The translations under genes and the position numbers were made by a program. DNA of 33,886 bases, taken from positions 1 to 33,886 of the forward strand of contig JBBDIT010000025.1 of the NCBI GenBank assembly GCA_040880285.1, written 5' to 3'. The notes under the pieces are model-generated. The model was given only the letters and a program-made list of their open reading frames with translations. It had not been told where the DNA came from and did not search any database. This stretch comes from JANQJA01 sp040880285 (lineage in GTDB: Bacteria; Pseudomonadota; Gammaproteobacteria; Pseudomonadales; Azotimanducaceae). Shown here one piece after another: positions 17,063 to 25,563 of the stretch. Positions within the stretch are counted from its first letter, which is position 1. Every line of letters starts with the position of its first letter.

Positions 17063-18316
17063 ATGAGCGAAGCACAACAGATCAATACGCCGAAGTTCCC
17101 CGACGCCAATACCATTGCGCTTGAAGACATCAATGTCAGTGACCCGGCCCTGTTGCAATACGATGCCTGGCGACCCTTTTTCAAGCGACTGCGCGAAGAA
17201 GACCCGGTACATTACTGTAAAGACAGCCTGTTCGGACCCTACTGGTCGATGACCAAATGGGACGACGTCATGTATGTCGACAAAAATCATGAAATTTACT
17301 CGTCCGCAGAAGGCATCACGCTACAGGATCGACCAGCTGATTTTGTCGCGCCTAACTTTATTTCCATGGACCCACCGACTCATGATGTGCAGCGCAAGGC
17401 GGTGACCGGAGTCGTTGCGCCGGGCAACCTGGCGCTGCTTGAGCCTATCATCCGTGAAAGGGCGGGCCAGATTCTGGATAACCTGCCGCGTGGTGAGACC
17501 TTTAACTGGGTTGACCATGTCTCGATTGAGCTGACGACGCAGATGTTGGCGACGCTATTTGACTTTCCGTTCGAGCATCGGCGCAAGTTGACCTGGTGGT
17601 CAGATATGGCGACGTCGAGTGAACTTGCTGGCGGCACGACACCAGAAGCGGATCGCCGTGCCGCGCTGACAGAAATGCTGGAGTGGTTTACTGAACTGTG
17701 GCATGAACGTGCCGCAAAGGAGCCCGGCAACGACCTGATCTCCATGATGGCCCATAACCCGGAAACCAAAGACATGTTGTCTCGGCCCATGGAATACATG
17801 GGTAATCTTGTGCTTCTGATTGTCGGCGGCAACGATACGACGCGAAATTCAATTTCCGGCGGCGTTCTGGCGCTAAACCAGAATCCTGACCAGTACCAGA
17901 AGCTGAGGGACAATCTGGACTTGATCCCGAGTATGGTCTCGGAAATCATTCGATGGCAGACTCCGCTCGCCTATATGCGGCGCACAGCAACCCGGGACGA
18001 TGAAATCCGCGGTAAAAAGATCAAAAAGGGCGACAAAATTGCGATGTGGTATCTGTCCGCCAACCGGGATGAAGACGTGATTGAACGGCCCGACGACTTC
18101 ATTATTGACCGTGAACGTCCACGCCACCATATGTCTTTCGGGTATGGCATACATCGCTGTATGGGTAATCGTCTGGCCGAGATGCAATTGCGTATCGTTT
18201 GGGAAGAGATCACCAAACGGTTCCATACAGTGGAGCAGATGGGGCCGGAAGTGCGCGTGCAATCGAGTTTTGTTCGCGGTATCGCGGAGTTGCCTGTCCG
18301 GGTACACGACAAGTAG
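17063..18316 (+). CDS. Cytochrome P450, CYP153-like
   Basis: A 417-residue soluble class I bacterial P450. The I-helix oxygen-activating motif is GGNDTTRNS at about 256-264; the heme loop is FGYGIHRCMGN with axial Cys366. The stretches GGNDTTRNSISGG and HRCMGNRLAEMQLRI are typical of CYP153, the terminal alkane and fatty-acid omega-hydroxylases, as I remember them. The usual ferredoxin and ferredoxin reductase are not adjacent, so electron donors must be encoded elsewhere. A short inverted repeat (GGATC-N5-GATCC, 17017-17031) lies upstream and might be an operator. The next gene starts 38 bases downstream. Confidence 0.92.
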   Translation: MSEAQQINTPKFPDANTIALEDINVSDPALLQYDAWRPFFKRLREEDPVHYCKDSLFGPYWSMTKWDDVMYVDKNHEIYSSAEGITLQDRPADFVAPNFISMDPPTHDVQRKAVTGVVAPGNLALLEPIIRERAGQILDNLPRGETFNWVDHVSIELTTQMLATLFDFPFEHRRKLTWWSDMATSSELAGGTTPEADRRAALTEMLEWFTELWHERAAKEPGNDLISMMAHNPETKDMLSRPMEYMGNLVLLIVGGNDTTRNSISGGVLALNQNPDQYQKLRDNLDLIPSMVSEIIRWQTPLAYMRRTATRDDEIRGKKIKKGDKIAMWYLSANRDEDVIERPDDFIIDRERPRHHMSFGYGIHRCMGNRLAEMQLRIVWEEITKRFHTVEQMGPEVRVQSSFVRGIAELPVRVHDK

Positions 18317-18354
18317 AAACTCCAAAAGCGCCCAGGTAAGCGGATAGCCAAGAC

Positions 18355-18960
18355 ATGCCGAAGAAGGCTTTCTCATTGAGTGTAGCGCTTCTGGCTGCCT
18401 TTATTGCCGCGGCAATTGTCCGCGCAAATTATGAGTTCCTTTTCTATGCCAGTACATTGGTTGTGCTGCTTATCATCCTGTTCCTGCTGGACCGTCAATT
18501 TAATTTCTCAGCCTTGAGTTTGTGGGGTTTCAACGCCTGGATGGCGTTGCACCTGGTGGGGGGCATGGGTGCTATTGATGGCGTACGCATGTACGACGTC
18601 ATCTTGTTATCAATGGTGGGCGAGCCTTACTACATCCTCAAATACGATCAGTTGGTTCATGTGTTTTGTTATGTTGTGATGGCGGCGCTGGTATTTGAGG
18701 TATTGGTGCAGGTCATAGCTCCAACCCGGCGCCTGACCTTGTTCGTTGTTACGGTGCTTGCCGCGTCCGGGATTGGTGGCGTAAACGAGGTTGTTGAGTT
18801 TGCTGCTGTGGTCATCGTCGGTAGCACCGGCGTCGGTGGTTATACCAATACAGCGCTTGACCTGGTTACAAACTTGCTGGGTGCGGTAATCGGCGCAGGT
18901 TGGAAACTTGCGACAGTTGAGAAATCCGGTACCGTACGATTATCCCGCGGCCAGTTTTGA
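18355..18960 (+). CDS. YjdF/DUF2238-like integral membrane protein
   Basis: A 201-residue protein with five or six hydrophobic helices. It carries the family-type polar positions inside membrane segments: YDQLVHVFCYVVMA, GGVNEVVEFAAVV and GGYTNTALDLVTNLLGAVIG. These Asp, His, Glu and Asn residues in helices suggest a catalytic or transport core, but the family has no proven function. It is probably co-transcribed with the P450 (38-base gap). Its 3' end overlaps the convergent carbinolamine dehydratase gene by 21 bases. Confidence 0.7.
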   Translation: MPKKAFSLSVALLAAFIAAAIVRANYEFLFYASTLVVLLIILFLLDRQFNFSALSLWGFNAWMALHLVGGMGAIDGVRMYDVILLSMVGEPYYILKYDQLVHVFCYVVMAALVFEVLVQVIAPTRRLTLFVVTVLAASGIGGVNEVVEFAAVVIVGSTGVGGYTNTALDLVTNLLGAVIGAGWKLATVEKSGTVRLSRGQF

Positions 18961-19272
18961 AGTTTCACGCGCCATAAAAAAGTCATTGACGGCGATACCA
19001 CCCGCCGTATGGGTCCACCATTTCACCTGAACACGCCCATATTCGACGACAAGCGTGGGGTGGTGATTGAACCGTTCAGCCAGTTCGGTGACGGCGTTGG
19101 CGAATGTCATGGCGGAAACAAAATCTTTGAAGTTGAATTCGCACGCCAGTTCATCCTGGCCAGATCGACTAATCTGCCAATCCGGTAATTCGGTCAACAG
19201 TGCCTGCGCCAGCGATGCATCGACAGGCGACTCAATCCGGCCTTTTTGGAATTCCAGATCCGCAAGTGACAT
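18940..19272 (-). CDS. Pterin-4a-carbinolamine dehydratase
   Basis: A 110-residue protein of the PhhB/DCoH family, which dehydrates 4a-hydroxytetrahydrobiopterin so the pterin cofactor of aromatic amino acid hydroxylases can be recycled. The signature is visible: RFNHHPTLVVEYGRVQVKWW, then HTAGGIAVNDFFMA, giving the two adjacent histidines, a third histidine and the closing Asp. I chose the ATG at 19272 (MSLADLEF) because an upstream in-frame ATG at 19332 adds only an unrelated hydrophobic stretch. No phenylalanine hydroxylase gene lies in the window. Confidence 0.9.
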   Translation of the reverse strand: MSLADLEFQKGRIESPVDASLAQALLTELPDWQISRSGQDELACEFNFKDFVSAMTFANAVTELAERFNHHPTLVVEYGRVQVKWWTHTAGGIAVNDFFMARETSKLAAG

Positions 19273-19414
19273 GATATGACCCGTTTGCCTGAAGTGACTG
19301 AATATCATGGCAATTGCAAGGCATCTGAGCAAGTCCGGAGTGATTCACAATGAACGAATTTGAGGTTGACTATGAACAAATCAGGTTTTCATTCCGGCCT
19401 CTGGCGTTTACACT

Positions 19415-19520
19415 TTGCGACTCACATGACTGGCGATGAGCCCGTGCTTTTTGCGGTGCCAGGTGGAGCTAACCACCGGGAAGTGTGACTGATTAAACAA
19501 ATGCCGTTCGCCTGGGCGCC
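19415..19520 (+). ncRNA. ZTP (pfl) riboswitch upstream of glyA
   Basis: The pieces of the pfl motif are present in order. ATGACTGGCGA (19426-19436) carries the conserved core. UCACA (19422-19426) pairs with UGUGA (19484-19488) as P1. GGUGG (19462-19466) pairs with CCACC (19473-19477), followed by the conserved GGGAAG. The 3' domain has CCGTTCGCCTGGGC (19504-19517), and GGCGA (19432-19436) pairs with UCGCC (19508-19512) as the pseudoknot. This class senses ZMP/ZTP, which build up when 10-formyl-THF runs short, and turns on genes such as glyA. Boundaries are approximate. Confidence 0.9.
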
Positions 19521-19529
19521 CAATTCGAA

Positions 19530-19540
19530 CTCCACGGGAG
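19530..19540 (+). promoter_or_regulatory. Likely riboswitch expression platform at glyA ribosome site
   Basis: CTCC (19530-19533) can pair with GGAG (19537-19540), the Shine-Dalgarno of glyA nine bases before its ATG. The riboswitch 3' end (GGGC, 19514-19517) could also pair with GCCC at 19544-19547. No U-tract is present. This suggests control of translation initiation rather than of termination; the direction of switching is inferred from the class. Confidence 0.5.
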
Positions 19541-19549
19541 AAAGCCCAC

Positions 19550-20809
19550 ATGACCACGAATCTTGAGTATCTGGAACAAAACGATCCGGCCGTCTTTGCC
19601 GCCTTGAAAGGTGAAGAACAGCGCCAGCGAGTCGGCATCGAGCTGATTCCTTCGGAAAACTATACGTTTCCCGAAGTATTGGCGACGCTGGGAAGTGTAT
19701 TTACCAATAAATATTCAGAAGGCTACCCCGGCCGGCGATACTATGGCGGACAGGAATTTACCGACCAGATTGAGAATCTCGCCCGGGATCGTGCCAAACA
19801 GGTGTTCCACTGTGAGCACGCGAACGTGCAACCGCTATCCGGTTCTGCCATGAACCAGGCGGTCTATCTAGGATTGCTTGAGCCAGGCGACACCATCCTT
19901 GCGATGGACCTTTCCCATGGTGGACATTTGACCCATGGCGCCCCCGTTTCCCATATGGGCAAACTGTTCAACTTTGTGCGTTACGTCACTGACCCGGTAG
20001 ACGGCTCCATCGACTTCGATAAGGTGCGCGCCGATGCCAAAAAGTACCAGCCGAAAATGATCCTGACCGGATACACCTCTTATCCGCGGGAAATGGATTA
20101 CCAGAAGTTCAAGGAAATTGCCGATGAAGTCGGCGCGCTGACCATGACGGACGCATCTCACTTTGGTGGTCTGGTGGCAGGCGAGGCGATGAAAAACCCG
20201 TTCGATTTCGGTTTTGACATTGTTACCACCACGACCCACAAGAGCCTTCGAGGTCCGAGGGGCGGGATGATCCTGTGTAAAAAGGAATTTGCCTCGAAAA
20301 TTGACAAGTCGGTGTTTCCGGGATTGCAGGGTGGTCCGCACATGAATGCGATTGCAGCGATCGCCGTGACCTTGTTAAAGGCGCAACAACCGGAATTCAA
20401 GCTATATGCAACACAAGTTCTGAAAAATGCCAAGACACTGGCGAAGGCATTTCTGGACCAGCAGGGAACACTGATCACCGGCGGTACTGACAACCACATG
20501 ATGGTCCTTGATACCGTTAAAAGTTATGGCATTGATGGTAAGCAAGCAGAAGAAGTCCTGGATGTTGCCGGTATTACGACCAACAAACAGATTATTCCCG
20601 ACGATCCCAATCCACCCCTGAAGCCAAGTGGTATTCGCCTGGGTACGCCTGCCGCGACAACACGCGGAATGGTTGAATCCGATATGGTGCAATTGGGTGA
20701 GTGGATGGTCAGTTGCCTCAAGAATCCCCAGGATGAGCAATTGTTGGGCGAAACTCGCCGCAAGGTGGAAGAGTTCTGCGCGCGATTCCCGGTACCGGGA
20801 TTGGAGTAA
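19550..20809 (+). CDS. glyA: Serine hydroxymethyltransferase
   Basis: A 419-residue PLP enzyme interconverting serine plus THF with glycine plus 5,10-methylene-THF. The Schiff-base lysine is Lys231 in TTTTHKSLRGPRGG; other landmarks are GYPGRRYYGG and IPDDPNPPLKPSGIRLGT. The middle is unusual for a gammaproteobacterium: the cofactor-Asp region reads TDASHFGGLVAGEAM instead of the familiar VDMAHVAGLVAAGVY type, and it is preceded by TGYTSYPREMDY. This suggests a divergent or transferred SHMT lineage. A ZTP riboswitch controls it. The histidine phosphatase gene follows after 44 bases. Confidence 0.96.
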   Translation: MTTNLEYLEQNDPAVFAALKGEEQRQRVGIELIPSENYTFPEVLATLGSVFTNKYSEGYPGRRYYGGQEFTDQIENLARDRAKQVFHCEHANVQPLSGSAMNQAVYLGLLEPGDTILAMDLSHGGHLTHGAPVSHMGKLFNFVRYVTDPVDGSIDFDKVRADAKKYQPKMILTGYTSYPREMDYQKFKEIADEVGALTMTDASHFGGLVAGEAMKNPFDFGFDIVTTTTHKSLRGPRGGMILCKKEFASKIDKSVFPGLQGGPHMNAIAAIAVTLLKAQQPEFKLYATQVLKNAKTLAKAFLDQQGTLITGGTDNHMMVLDTVKSYGIDGKQAEEVLDVAGITTNKQIIPDDPNPPLKPSGIRLGTPAATTRGMVESDMVQLGEWMVSCLKNPQDEQLLGETRRKVEEFCARFPVPGLE

Positions 20810-20853
20810 CCGTCGAATCAGGCGAGTAACGCTATGGTTACCGGTGGTCCCAC

Positions 20854-21582
20854 ATGAATCCTGATGTCGTGATTGCGCTTCTGCGTCACGCCGAGTACCA
20901 GCAGCCGCTGGAGGTACCAAGTGCAATGCTGCCGTATCCTCTCACCACTTCCGGGTTTGCACAGGCAGAATCCGCAGCCAGGGAAATCCTTCGTTTTGCC
21001 AGGGACTGGCAGCTGGAACTCGTGGATGTAATTGATAGTTCACACATGTTGCGTGCTTATCAAACCGCGTCCCGAATCGGATCAATGCTGGCGTCTGCAG
21101 TCAACAAATCGTTCGAAGTTGCAGAATTTGACGCCCTGGCGGAGCGCAGTGTGGGTGCAGCCGCCAACTTGACGGTAACTGAAATCGAGCAGTTGCTTCG
21201 TGTCGACCCGCGCTATGAATTGCCACCCGAGGGCTGGAAGGCCGATCGTCACTATCGACTGCCCTTCCAGGGCGCCGAGTCACTGGTTGCGGCAGGGATG
21301 CGAGTGGCGACACATATCGAGGCCACCTACGGACACTGCGCTGTGTCCGGGCAGCGCAATTTAAAGATTATCGTGGGTCACGGTGCATCAATCCGCCACG
21401 CGGCGGTCCAGTTGGGGATACTGTCCAGCGACGAAGTGGCTAGCCTGTCCATGTTTCACGCCTCCCCGATATACCTGACCCGAAGCAATTCCGGCGATGG
21501 CGAAGAGGCCCAATGGCGGAAGCTGCAAGGGGATTGGAGAGTCCGCACCAGCCCGGCAAACAATGATGAATTCAGTCGTTAG
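20854..21582 (+). CDS. Histidine phosphatase family protein
   Basis: A 242-residue branch-2-like histidine phosphatase (phosphoglycerate mutase fold). The N-terminal motif is LRHAE (His12 as phosphate acceptor, with Ala for the usual Gly), a catalytic Glu is likely in ALAERS, and the second His is in VGHGASIRH. Substrates of such enzymes range from sugar phosphates to phosphohistidine, and none can be assigned here. It sits between glyA and a ribosomal oxygenase, with short gaps, and may be part of the glyA transcript. Confidence 0.85.
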   Translation: MNPDVVIALLRHAEYQQPLEVPSAMLPYPLTTSGFAQAESAAREILRFARDWQLELVDVIDSSHMLRAYQTASRIGSMLASAVNKSFEVAEFDALAERSVGAAANLTVTEIEQLLRVDPRYELPPEGWKADRHYRLPFQGAESLVAAGMRVATHIEATYGHCAVSGQRNLKIIVGHGASIRHAAVQLGILSSDEVASLSMFHASPIYLTRSNSGDGEEAQWRKLQGDWRVRTSPANNDEFSR

Positions 21583-21616
21583 CCAGCATTGGTAATTGAA
21601 ACGAAAGGACAGCAAT

Positions 21617-22561
21617 ATGAAATCGATCCTGGGACGACTGGATCCTGATGATTTTCTGCGAGACTACTGGCAGCAAAAACCGCTATTGGTCAGGAGTGCG
21701 CTGGAGGGTTATCGCTCACCGTTAACACCGGATGAACTGGCGGGGCTTTCGACCGAAGAAAATGTTGAGTCGCGCCTGATCAAGGGAAGCGACAAGGTCC
21801 CCTGGGAATTGCACGATGGGCCCTTCACTGACGACTTTTTTAGCCAGTTACCCGAAACAGACTGGACCCTGCTGGTTCAGGCGGTGGATCTTTGGGTGCC
21901 TGAAGTCGGCAGACTACTTGATTATTTCGATTTTCTCCCGCGCTGGCGCCTGGATGACATCATGGTGAGTTTTGCCCCTGTAGGCGGTAGTGTTGGTCCG
22001 CACTTTGACCAGTATGATGTATTTTTATTGCAAGTAGAGGGCGAGCGTAACTGGCAGATCGGCGATCCAAGTGATGAGACAGCCGGGCTTGTACCCAACG
22101 TGCCTGTAAGGATGCTTGCTGACTTCGTTGTTCGCGACCAATGGTTGCTGTCGCCAGGTGACCTATTGTATTTGCCGCCAGGGATCGCGCACTGGGGTGT
22201 GTCGGTGAGTAACAGCCTGACGTTCTCTATTGGTTTTCGATCACCTTCGGTTGCAGAAATGGTCAGTGATCTGGCGATAGAACTAATGGTACGGGACCGG
22301 ATGCCACATTATCGCGATCCTCCTTCGATCAATAGCAATATGGCCACTGGCATGATTGATCCAGCGTTTGTAGCGCAGGTGCGCGCGCTGCTTTATGACG
22401 TACTGGATGACGAGGAACTCTTGTCGGACTGGTTTGCTCGTTACATGACCGCGCCAAAATATCCCGGGCTTGAAACCGGGTCAGGTGAACGTCGGGCTGC
22501 ACGAACCCGATTTCATCGGTATCTCAATGGGTATCGGGACGACGGCGGCGAGACCAGTTAA
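21617..22561 (+). CDS. Cupin/JmjC ribosomal protein L16 arginine hydroxylase (RoxA-like)
   Basis: A 314-residue 2-oxoglutarate/Fe(II) oxygenase of the YcfD/RoxA family, which hydroxylates an arginine of ribosomal protein L16. The iron triad is His129 and Asp131 (GPHFDQYDVFLLQ) and His192 (GIAHWGVS), positions close to those of the E. coli enzyme. The N-terminus (DDFLRDYWQQKPLLVRSA) and the C-terminal winged-helix part (ARYMTAPKY) also fit. I chose the ATG at 21617 because AAGGAC lies 8 bases upstream; an ATG at 21596 would add seven unrelated residues. Confidence 0.9.
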   Translation: MKSILGRLDPDDFLRDYWQQKPLLVRSALEGYRSPLTPDELAGLSTEENVESRLIKGSDKVPWELHDGPFTDDFFSQLPETDWTLLVQAVDLWVPEVGRLLDYFDFLPRWRLDDIMVSFAPVGGSVGPHFDQYDVFLLQVEGERNWQIGDPSDETAGLVPNVPVRMLADFVVRDQWLLSPGDLLYLPPGIAHWGVSVSNSLTFSIGFRSPSVAEMVSDLAIELMVRDRMPHYRDPPSINSNMATGMIDPAFVAQVRALLYDVLDDEELLSDWFARYMTAPKYPGLETGSGERRAARTRFHRYLNGYRDDGGETS

Positions 22562-22597
22562 ACTTGCAGTCAATAGCAATCAGTCCGTCTGGGAACA

Positions 22598-23902
22598 ATG
22601 ACAAACCGTACAGATGAGCGATCCGATGACCCTGGTTATGATTATCAGGGCCTCGAGTGGTTTGATTGTGTCCTGCCCACGAGGCGACAGCCCTGGCCGG
22701 GAGATTCAGCCAATGCCATCGCTGCCTATGTGAAGACAAGGGATTGGCGATGGAATGGTCGCCGCACCTACTTTTTGACCGATATCCACGCGGATGCAGA
22801 CGCCTTCTTTTTATCTTTAGTGGCCTCGGGTGGGGTTGCCAAGACAGGGCCCCGGGACGAAGACTTTGAACTGACGAGTCAGGGCCGTGAGGCATTATTT
22901 ATCATGGGCGGTGATTGCTTTGACAAGGGGCCCATGACACTTCGATTACTGGAGGCTCTTTATCAGTTATACAGCAAGGGTGCTGACATCAAATTACTAG
23001 CGGGTAATCATGATGTCCGCACTTACCTCGGTATCTATTATGCGGAGAGCAAGGATCCGCTATTCGATCACCTGTTTGTGCGGATGGGCAAGAAGACGGT
23101 ACCCCTGTTGAAAGAGCTGGTTGTCAAATTTGGAAGCGAAGGAGTACCGCTGACATCTGAAGAAGCAGCTACACTGCTATTTCCCGATGAAAGCTGGTAT
23201 GAAACGTTTCCAACAATTGCCTCTGGGTGGATTCCGGAAGAAAAACTGCAACAGGAAGTTGCGCGGATTCAAGAAAAAAGACTCGAATTCGAACAATGCG
23301 CAACGAGTGTTGGTCTTTCGATGTCGGAGGTCTATTTGGCAGTCAAGTGCTTTCGCGAACAATTTCTCGAGCCCGGCGGTCGGTATTTCTGGTTCTTCGA
23401 ACGAATGGAGCTTGCCCATCGAATCGGCAGTTACCTGTTCCTGCATGGCGGGGTCGACGACAAGACCGCGGTGATCATGCGCGATGATGGTGTAGGACAG
23501 ATCAATTCGGAGTTCAAGCGTATGCTTCGAGACGATCCGTTTGCACTATATCATGGCGAACTTGGCAACACCTTCAGGACAAAATATCGTAAGACAGACT
23601 TTCCTTTCACTGAAATCGGGGTTTGTGCATTGCATGAAAGTGGAATACACGCAATTGTACATGGTCATAAGAAATTGCGTGAAGGCCAGCAGTTGGTCAT
23701 TCGCGAAGACATCCTGAATTTCGAGTGTGATGCATCCGTTGATATCAATACGCGTATTGCCGAAAACCTCAAAGGCCAGGGAGGGGCGGTCGTCGTTTTT
23801 ACAGAGGATGGCAGGGTTGACGGCATCAGTACCGATTATCCCTTCATCAAAAGTTTTATGCCTGGCCTTGCTGGTCACAAAGATCCGAACGGAGCGTGTT
23901 AG
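22598..23902 (+). CDS. Calcineurin-like metallophosphoesterase
   Basis: A 434-residue phosphoesterase of the PPP-like calcineurin fold. The metal motifs appear in order: TDIHAD (Asp62, His64), GGDCFDKGP (from 104), GNHD (136-139), LFLHGG and VHGHKKL. A helical insert of about 100 residues between GNHD and LHGG separates it from simple diadenosine-tetraphosphatases. The first 50 residues are an extra segment rich in Trp and Asp. It is the first gene of a tight run: the PhoU-kinase fusion begins 10 bases after it, then an ATP-grasp gene. The physiological substrate is unknown; given the neighbours it may remove a phosphate that the fused kinase adds. Confidence 0.85.
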   Translation: MTNRTDERSDDPGYDYQGLEWFDCVLPTRRQPWPGDSANAIAAYVKTRDWRWNGRRTYFLTDIHADADAFFLSLVASGGVAKTGPRDEDFELTSQGREALFIMGGDCFDKGPMTLRLLEALYQLYSKGADIKLLAGNHDVRTYLGIYYAESKDPLFDHLFVRMGKKTVPLLKELVVKFGSEGVPLTSEEAATLLFPDESWYETFPTIASGWIPEEKLQQEVARIQEKRLEFEQCATSVGLSMSEVYLAVKCFREQFLEPGGRYFWFFERMELAHRIGSYLFLHGGVDDKTAVIMRDDGVGQINSEFKRMLRDDPFALYHGELGNTFRTKYRKTDFPFTEIGVCALHESGIHAIVHGHKKLREGQQLVIREDILNFECDASVDINTRIAENLKGQGGAVVVFTEDGRVDGISTDYPFIKSFMPGLAGHKDPNGAC

Positions 23903-23912
23903 TGTATAGCCT

Positions 23913-25523
23913 ATGCCATTAGACGAAGGTGTCAATGTCGACCTGCAGTTCTTGATCGTCGAGGTCAAGAAGCAGGCGCGCGCGTCCTTGTCCTATATCG
24001 ATAAACCGTCGCCCGGAAAGTCCAGGAGAATCAAGGAACGAGAAGACTACGTCGACAATCTCAAGAATACGCTGGAAAACAAGAGTTATTACCAGATTCA
24101 TCGCCTGGAAGATGATGACAGGCAAATGAACTATTTCAAAGCGCTCATTACGATAGCCGCCAACCTGGAGCGAGTCTCTGATTTCTTTGAGAATATTGCT
24201 GACCAGATGGATTATGTCGCGGATCATGAGTACTTCAGGGAATTTAACTTGAAGCGCTACTACCGGGAGATCGATAGAGCGCTCGACATGATTTATCCGG
24301 CATTGACCCAGCATAATCTTGAGCTTGCCCAGGGGTTGTGTGATGCCGAGCAAACTATAGATGACCTGTATGACGAATCGTTTCTTGCTGTGCGACAAAA
24401 TCTCAGGGGGCGTCGCAAGGTCGACGATTCCCTGACATTGCTGTTCATTGTTCGCTACCTCGAACGGGTAGGAGACACTTTCCTCAATATCGGTGAAGCG
24501 ATTCTCAACATCCATCTTGGCGAGAAGATGGGCATTCGCCAATTTCGTAACCTGCGTATGGCCCTTGAGGGCCAGGGTATCGACATTCGTTCCAACACCG
24601 TCGAGTTCAAATCGATAATGAATACGCGGTCAGGAAGTCGGGTCGGAAAAGTGGTCAGTACTGGAGATGACAAGGAAGAGCAGGTCCTTTTCTACAAGGA
24701 GGGTGTGAAGGATAAAATCGATGAAGAAGTTGCTGGCCTGAAACGGTGGAGTCGAGTGCAATCGGTCAAAGTGCCCAGGGTACTGTTTCACGACAGCCGC
24801 AAGAAAGATGCGACGTTATTGTTGGAATATATTGAAGGCAATGACTTGCTTGAGATCCTGATTAACCAGCGTGCTCGATCTGGTCAGGCGCTGGATCTAC
24901 TGGCAGACAGTCTGATAGCGCTCTGGGATGAGACCATGCGAACCCGGTCAGTTAAATCCAATCACATTTCACAATTGATCAGTCGAACCGACGACATCGT
25001 GAGCGTGCACCGGCAGCTATTCAGTCTTGAAGAAAATATGGCGCAAATGTTGAAGGATGCGAAAAAGCTGGAAAGTGACCTGAAGTCACCTTTTTCGGTA
25101 TTGATTCACGGGGATTTTAACGTCGATAACATTATCTACCGGCCAGAGGCAGACCACGTCTATTTCGTCGATGTTCATCGGAGTCGATCTGGGGATTACG
25201 TACAGGATATCTCTGTGTTCCTGGTTTCAAACTTTCGGATCCCAATCTTTAGTTCCGATATTCGTCAGCGATTGAACGAGGCAAACCTGAAAATCTATGA
25301 AGTCGCGAGTACCTATGCAGCGACACATGGAGATGCAACGTTTCATGCCAGGCTCGCTCTCGGTGTGTTCAGGTCGCTGGTAACGTCTACCCGGTTTCTG
25401 TTCGATGAGAGCTTTTCAAAGGACATGTTTATGCGTGGTACAGGGGTGCTTCGAGACTTGCTGGAGCACAAGGATGACCTTCCGTCATTCACATTGTCAG
25501 CCGACTACTTTTTGTATAAGTGA
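23913..25523 (+). CDS. PhoU-domain / phosphotransferase (APH-like kinase) fusion
   Basis: A 536-residue two-domain protein. Residues 1 to about 220 resemble PhoU, with two copies of its metal-cluster motif: LERVSDFFENIA (85-96) and LERVGDTFLNIG (183-194). Residues about 240-536 resemble aminoglycoside-phosphotransferase-type kinases: a nucleotide-binding N-lobe, the catalytic loop HGDFNVDN (399-406, base Asp401), and the metal Asp420 in FVDVHRS, where many APH kinases have a D-x-D or DFG-like motif. No signal or membrane segment is seen. I do not know a characterised protein with this architecture. It lies between a metallophosphoesterase and an ATP-grasp gene and is almost certainly co-expressed with both. 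Confidence 0.8.
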   Translation: MPLDEGVNVDLQFLIVEVKKQARASLSYIDKPSPGKSRRIKEREDYVDNLKNTLENKSYYQIHRLEDDDRQMNYFKALITIAANLERVSDFFENIADQMDYVADHEYFREFNLKRYYREIDRALDMIYPALTQHNLELAQGLCDAEQTIDDLYDESFLAVRQNLRGRRKVDDSLTLLFIVRYLERVGDTFLNIGEAILNIHLGEKMGIRQFRNLRMALEGQGIDIRSNTVEFKSIMNTRSGSRVGKVVSTGDDKEEQVLFYKEGVKDKIDEEVAGLKRWSRVQSVKVPRVLFHDSRKKDATLLLEYIEGNDLLEILINQRARSGQALDLLADSLIALWDETMRTRSVKSNHISQLISRTDDIVSVHRQLFSLEENMAQMLKDAKKLESDLKSPFSVLIHGDFNVDNIIYRPEADHVYFVDVHRSRSGDYVQDISVFLVSNFRIPIFSSDIRQRLNEANLKIYEVASTYAATHGDATFHARLALGVFRSLVTSTRFLFDESFSKDMFMRGTGVLRDLLEHKDDLPSFTLSADYFLYK

Positions 25524-25563
25524 TCCGATTGATTAAAGAATCAGTGCCGGGAGCGTAACGGAA

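Noticed and set aside
19350..19439. 29-codon ORF ahead of the glyA riboswitch
   Set aside because: Runs into the conserved riboswitch core; the RNA structure explains the sequence better.
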